The notes under the pieces are model-generated. The model ran no database searches, had not been told where the DNA came from, and saw nothing but the letters and a program-made list of their open reading frames with translations. Source: Spyradocola sp034113365 (GTDB taxonomy: Bacteria; Bacillota; Clostridia; Christensenellales; UBA1750). From it: a DNA stretch of 25,402 nucleotides. The DNA is taken from the NCBI GenBank assembly GCA_034113365.1, contig JAXEXP010000087.1:1-25402 (forward strand), given 5' to 3'. Both the position numbers and the translations under genes were made by a program. Below are positions 23,399-25,402 of this stretch, one piece after another (positions within the stretch are counted from its first letter, which is position 1; the number at the start of each line of letters is the position of its first letter).

Positions 23399-25300
23399 AT
23401 GAGCAACGGCATCGCACTGACCGACGTGCGCATCACGGACGGCTTTTTCTCGCGGTACGCATCCCTCGTGCGCACCGAGGTCATCCCCTACCAGTGGGCG
23501 GCGCTCAACGACAACATCCCCGGCGCGGAAAAGAGCGGCTGCATCCGCAACTTCCGCATCGCGGCGGGGGAGGAGCAGGGCGAATTCACCGGCATGGTGT
23601 TCCAGGACAGCGACCTGGGCAAGTGGCTGGAGGCGGTGGCTTACAGCCTGAGCACCGCGCCCGACGCAGACCTTGAGCGCACCGCCGACGAGGTCATCGC
23701 GCTGATGGCGCGCGCCCAGCGTCCGGACGGCTATCTGGACACCTATTTCATCGTCAAGGAGCCGCGCAATCGTTGGAAGAACATCCGCGACTGCCACGAG
23801 CTCTACTGCGCCGGCCACCTGCTGGAGGCCGCAGTGGCCTACTATCGCGCCACGGGCAAGCGTCAGTTCCTCGACGTGATGTGCCGCTACATGGACTACA
23901 TCCTGACGGTGTTCGGCACCGAGCCCGGCAGGATCCCCGGCTATCCCGGCCACGAGGAGCTGGAGCTGGCGCTGTGCAAGCTCTACGACGTCACCGGTGA
24001 AAAGAAATACCTCGACCTGGCCAAATACTTCATCGACCAGCGCGGTCAGCAGCCGCTGTTCTTCATCGAGGAGCTCAAGACCCGCGGCGACACCTTCCAC
24101 TGGGACAACAACGACGGCTACGACCTGCGCTACTTCCAGGCGCATCAGCCCGTGCGCGACCAGCAGGACGCGGTGGGCCACGCGGTGCGCGCGGTCTATC
24201 TGTACACCGGCATGGCCGATGTCGCGCTGCGCACGGACGACGAGGAGCTGAAGGCCGCCTGCCGCCGCCTGTTCCGCTCCATCGCGGACAAGCGCATGTA
24301 CATCACCGGCGCCATCGGCTCCACGCACGAGGGCGAGGCCTTCACCTTCGACTACGACCTGCCCAACGACACCGCCTACGCCGAGACCTGCGCCTCCATC
24401 GGGCTAATCTTCTTCATGAAGCGCATGCTGCAGATGGATCACGACGCCATCTATGCCGACGTGATGGAGCGCGCGCTGTACAACACGGTGCTGGCGGGCA
24501 TGGGCCTGGACGGCAAGGCGTTCTTCTACGTCAACCCGCTGGAGGTGCTGCCCGAGGCCTGCCGCGAGGATCCCGGCAAGCATCACGTCAAGCCCGAGCG
24601 GCAGAAGTGGTTCGCCTGCGCCTGCTGCCCGCCCAACGTCGCCCGTCTGCTCTCCGACCTGGGCGAATACATCTACCAGCAGGACGGCCATGGCGTCACG
24701 GTCAACCTGTTCATCGGCTCGCGCGTCCAGCTGGACGGCATGGTGCTGACGCAGGAAAGCGGCGTGCCCTTTGACGGTCACGTGAAGCTGACCGTCGCCT
24801 GTGAAACCGAAAAATCCGCGGTCCTCCGCGTGCGCAAGCCCTTCTGGGCGGGCGACGTCGCCGCCTCCCTGCCCTACACCGAGGACAAGGGCTATCTCGT
24901 ATTCGACCGCGTCTGGCGCGACGGCGACGCTCTCACCCTCGACTTTGAGATGCCCATCCGCCGCGTTTACGCCAACCCCCTCGTCCGCCAGGATCTGGGC
25001 AAGGTCGCCCTGATGCGCGGCCCCCTAGTCTACTGCCTCGAGCAGGCCGACAACGGCCCCAACCTCCACCTGCTCACCCTACCGCAGGACGCCCCCATCT
25101 CCTGCACCACCCTCACCGGTGCGCCCCTCACCGGCCTGCCCGCCCTCACCGCCCCCGGCACCCGCCTCGTCCCCTCCGGCGCCGCCCTCTATACCACCCG
25201 CCCCGCCTTCACCACCGCCCCCGCCCCCCTCACCTTTATCCCATACTTCGCCTGGGCCAACCGCGGTCTTGGCGAAATGACGGTTTGGGTACGGGAGTGA
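23399..25300 (+). CDS. GH127 beta-L-arabinofuranosidase
   Basis: The protein has 633 residues; CAAAGGAGTG precedes the ATG. It has an (alpha/alpha)6 barrel followed by beta-sandwich domains. Zinc-thiolate chemistry of the HypBA1 type is supported by FACACCPPN (C407, C409, C410) and ETC (E329, C331). By alignment with HypBA1 from memory, C409 is the nucleophile (C417 there) and E313 in GEAF matches the acid/base E322. All key residues are kept. The enzyme removes beta-1,2-linked L-arabinofuranose from arabinooligosaccharides of plant hydroxyproline-rich glycoproteins. There is no signal peptide, so it works in the cytoplasm on imported sugars. No transporter lies next to it; the only sugar permeases in the window are decayed. 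Confidence 0.93.
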   Translation: MSNGIALTDVRITDGFFSRYASLVRTEVIPYQWAALNDNIPGAEKSGCIRNFRIAAGEEQGEFTGMVFQDSDLGKWLEAVAYSLSTAPDADLERTADEVIALMARAQRPDGYLDTYFIVKEPRNRWKNIRDCHELYCAGHLLEAAVAYYRATGKRQFLDVMCRYMDYILTVFGTEPGRIPGYPGHEELELALCKLYDVTGEKKYLDLAKYFIDQRGQQPLFFIEELKTRGDTFHWDNNDGYDLRYFQAHQPVRDQQDAVGHAVRAVYLYTGMADVALRTDDEELKAACRRLFRSIADKRMYITGAIGSTHEGEAFTFDYDLPNDTAYAETCASIGLIFFMKRMLQMDHDAIYADVMERALYNTVLAGMGLDGKAFFYVNPLEVLPEACREDPGKHHVKPERQKWFACACCPPNVARLLSDLGEYIYQQDGHGVTVNLFIGSRVQLDGMVLTQESGVPFDGHVKLTVACETEKSAVLRVRKPFWAGDVAASLPYTEDKGYLVFDRVWRDGDALTLDFEMPIRRVYANPLVRQDLGKVALMRGPLVYCLEQADNGPNLHLLTLPQDAPISCTTLTGAPLTGLPALTAPGTRLVPSGAALYTTRPAFTTAPAPLTFIPYFAWANRGLGEMTVWVRE

Positions 25301-25316
25301 CGGGAGAGGGGTACGC

Positions 25317-25343
25317 GCTTTTCTTCTCTGAGAGAAGAAAAGC
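25317..25343. terminator. Hairpin after the GH127 gene
   Basis: GCTTTTCTTCTC and GAGAAGAAAAGC pair perfectly (12 bp) around TGA, 17 bases after the stop codon. No clear T tract follows. The final 59 bases of the window hold nothing recognisable. Confidence 0.6.
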
Positions 25344-25402
25344 TGCGCAAAAGAAGAGCATATATGGTACCTGCTAAGTGGTGACTGCAGTGTTCTAGCC
25401 CT

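Overview
The window looks like chromosomal DNA of a GC-rich Bacillota, most likely a gut-type Clostridia. The reasons are MutS2, a DUF1836 regulator, two DegV proteins, LplB/YtcP-type sugar permeases, strong AGGAGG-like ribosome binding sites, TTGnnn-N17-TATACT promoters and clostridial glycoside hydrolases. The genus cannot be named from sequence alone.

Layout. 1-940: 3' part of mutS2. 1026-4541: OmpR-type response regulator, sensor kinase and a membrane-anchored HtrA protease. Similar TTCA-repeat boxes precede both the regulator and the protease. 4557-7394: terminator, a TRM11-like methyltransferase and rho. 7637-10347: a DUF1836 regulator (minus), divergent from a degV + AAA/CYTH-fusion pair (plus). 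10348-10962: gene-free repeat cluster with a 179-bp tandem duplication. 10952-12827: a membrane protein, a minimal kinase-like protein and a small membrane-anchored protein. 12906-13105: two tRNA-Ser genes (GCU and UGA anticodons) with their own promoter and terminator on the minus strand.

13195-17273 is a decayed sugar-uptake and hydrolase operon. It holds a 5'-truncated, frameshifted LplB-type permease, a frameshifted YtcP-type permease and a GH42-like hydrolase interrupted by two amber codons. It is followed by an intact GH2 enzyme with its own promoter (17368-20451). On the minus strand, marR-degV-FAD oxidoreductase (23233 to 20807) looks like a lipid-related operon. It is divergent from an intact GH127 beta-L-arabinofuranosidase gene (23399-25300), and a TTTGA-N3-TCAAA palindrome lies between the two promoters.

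A structured 48-nt repeat occurs four times (7505, 10645, 10824, 20549). All copies have the same orientation, and all lie in gaps between convergent genes. The three strongest leads are this repeat and its placement, the two-component/HtrA regulatory circuit, and the MarR-DegV operator. I saw no CRISPR array, phage module or transposase.
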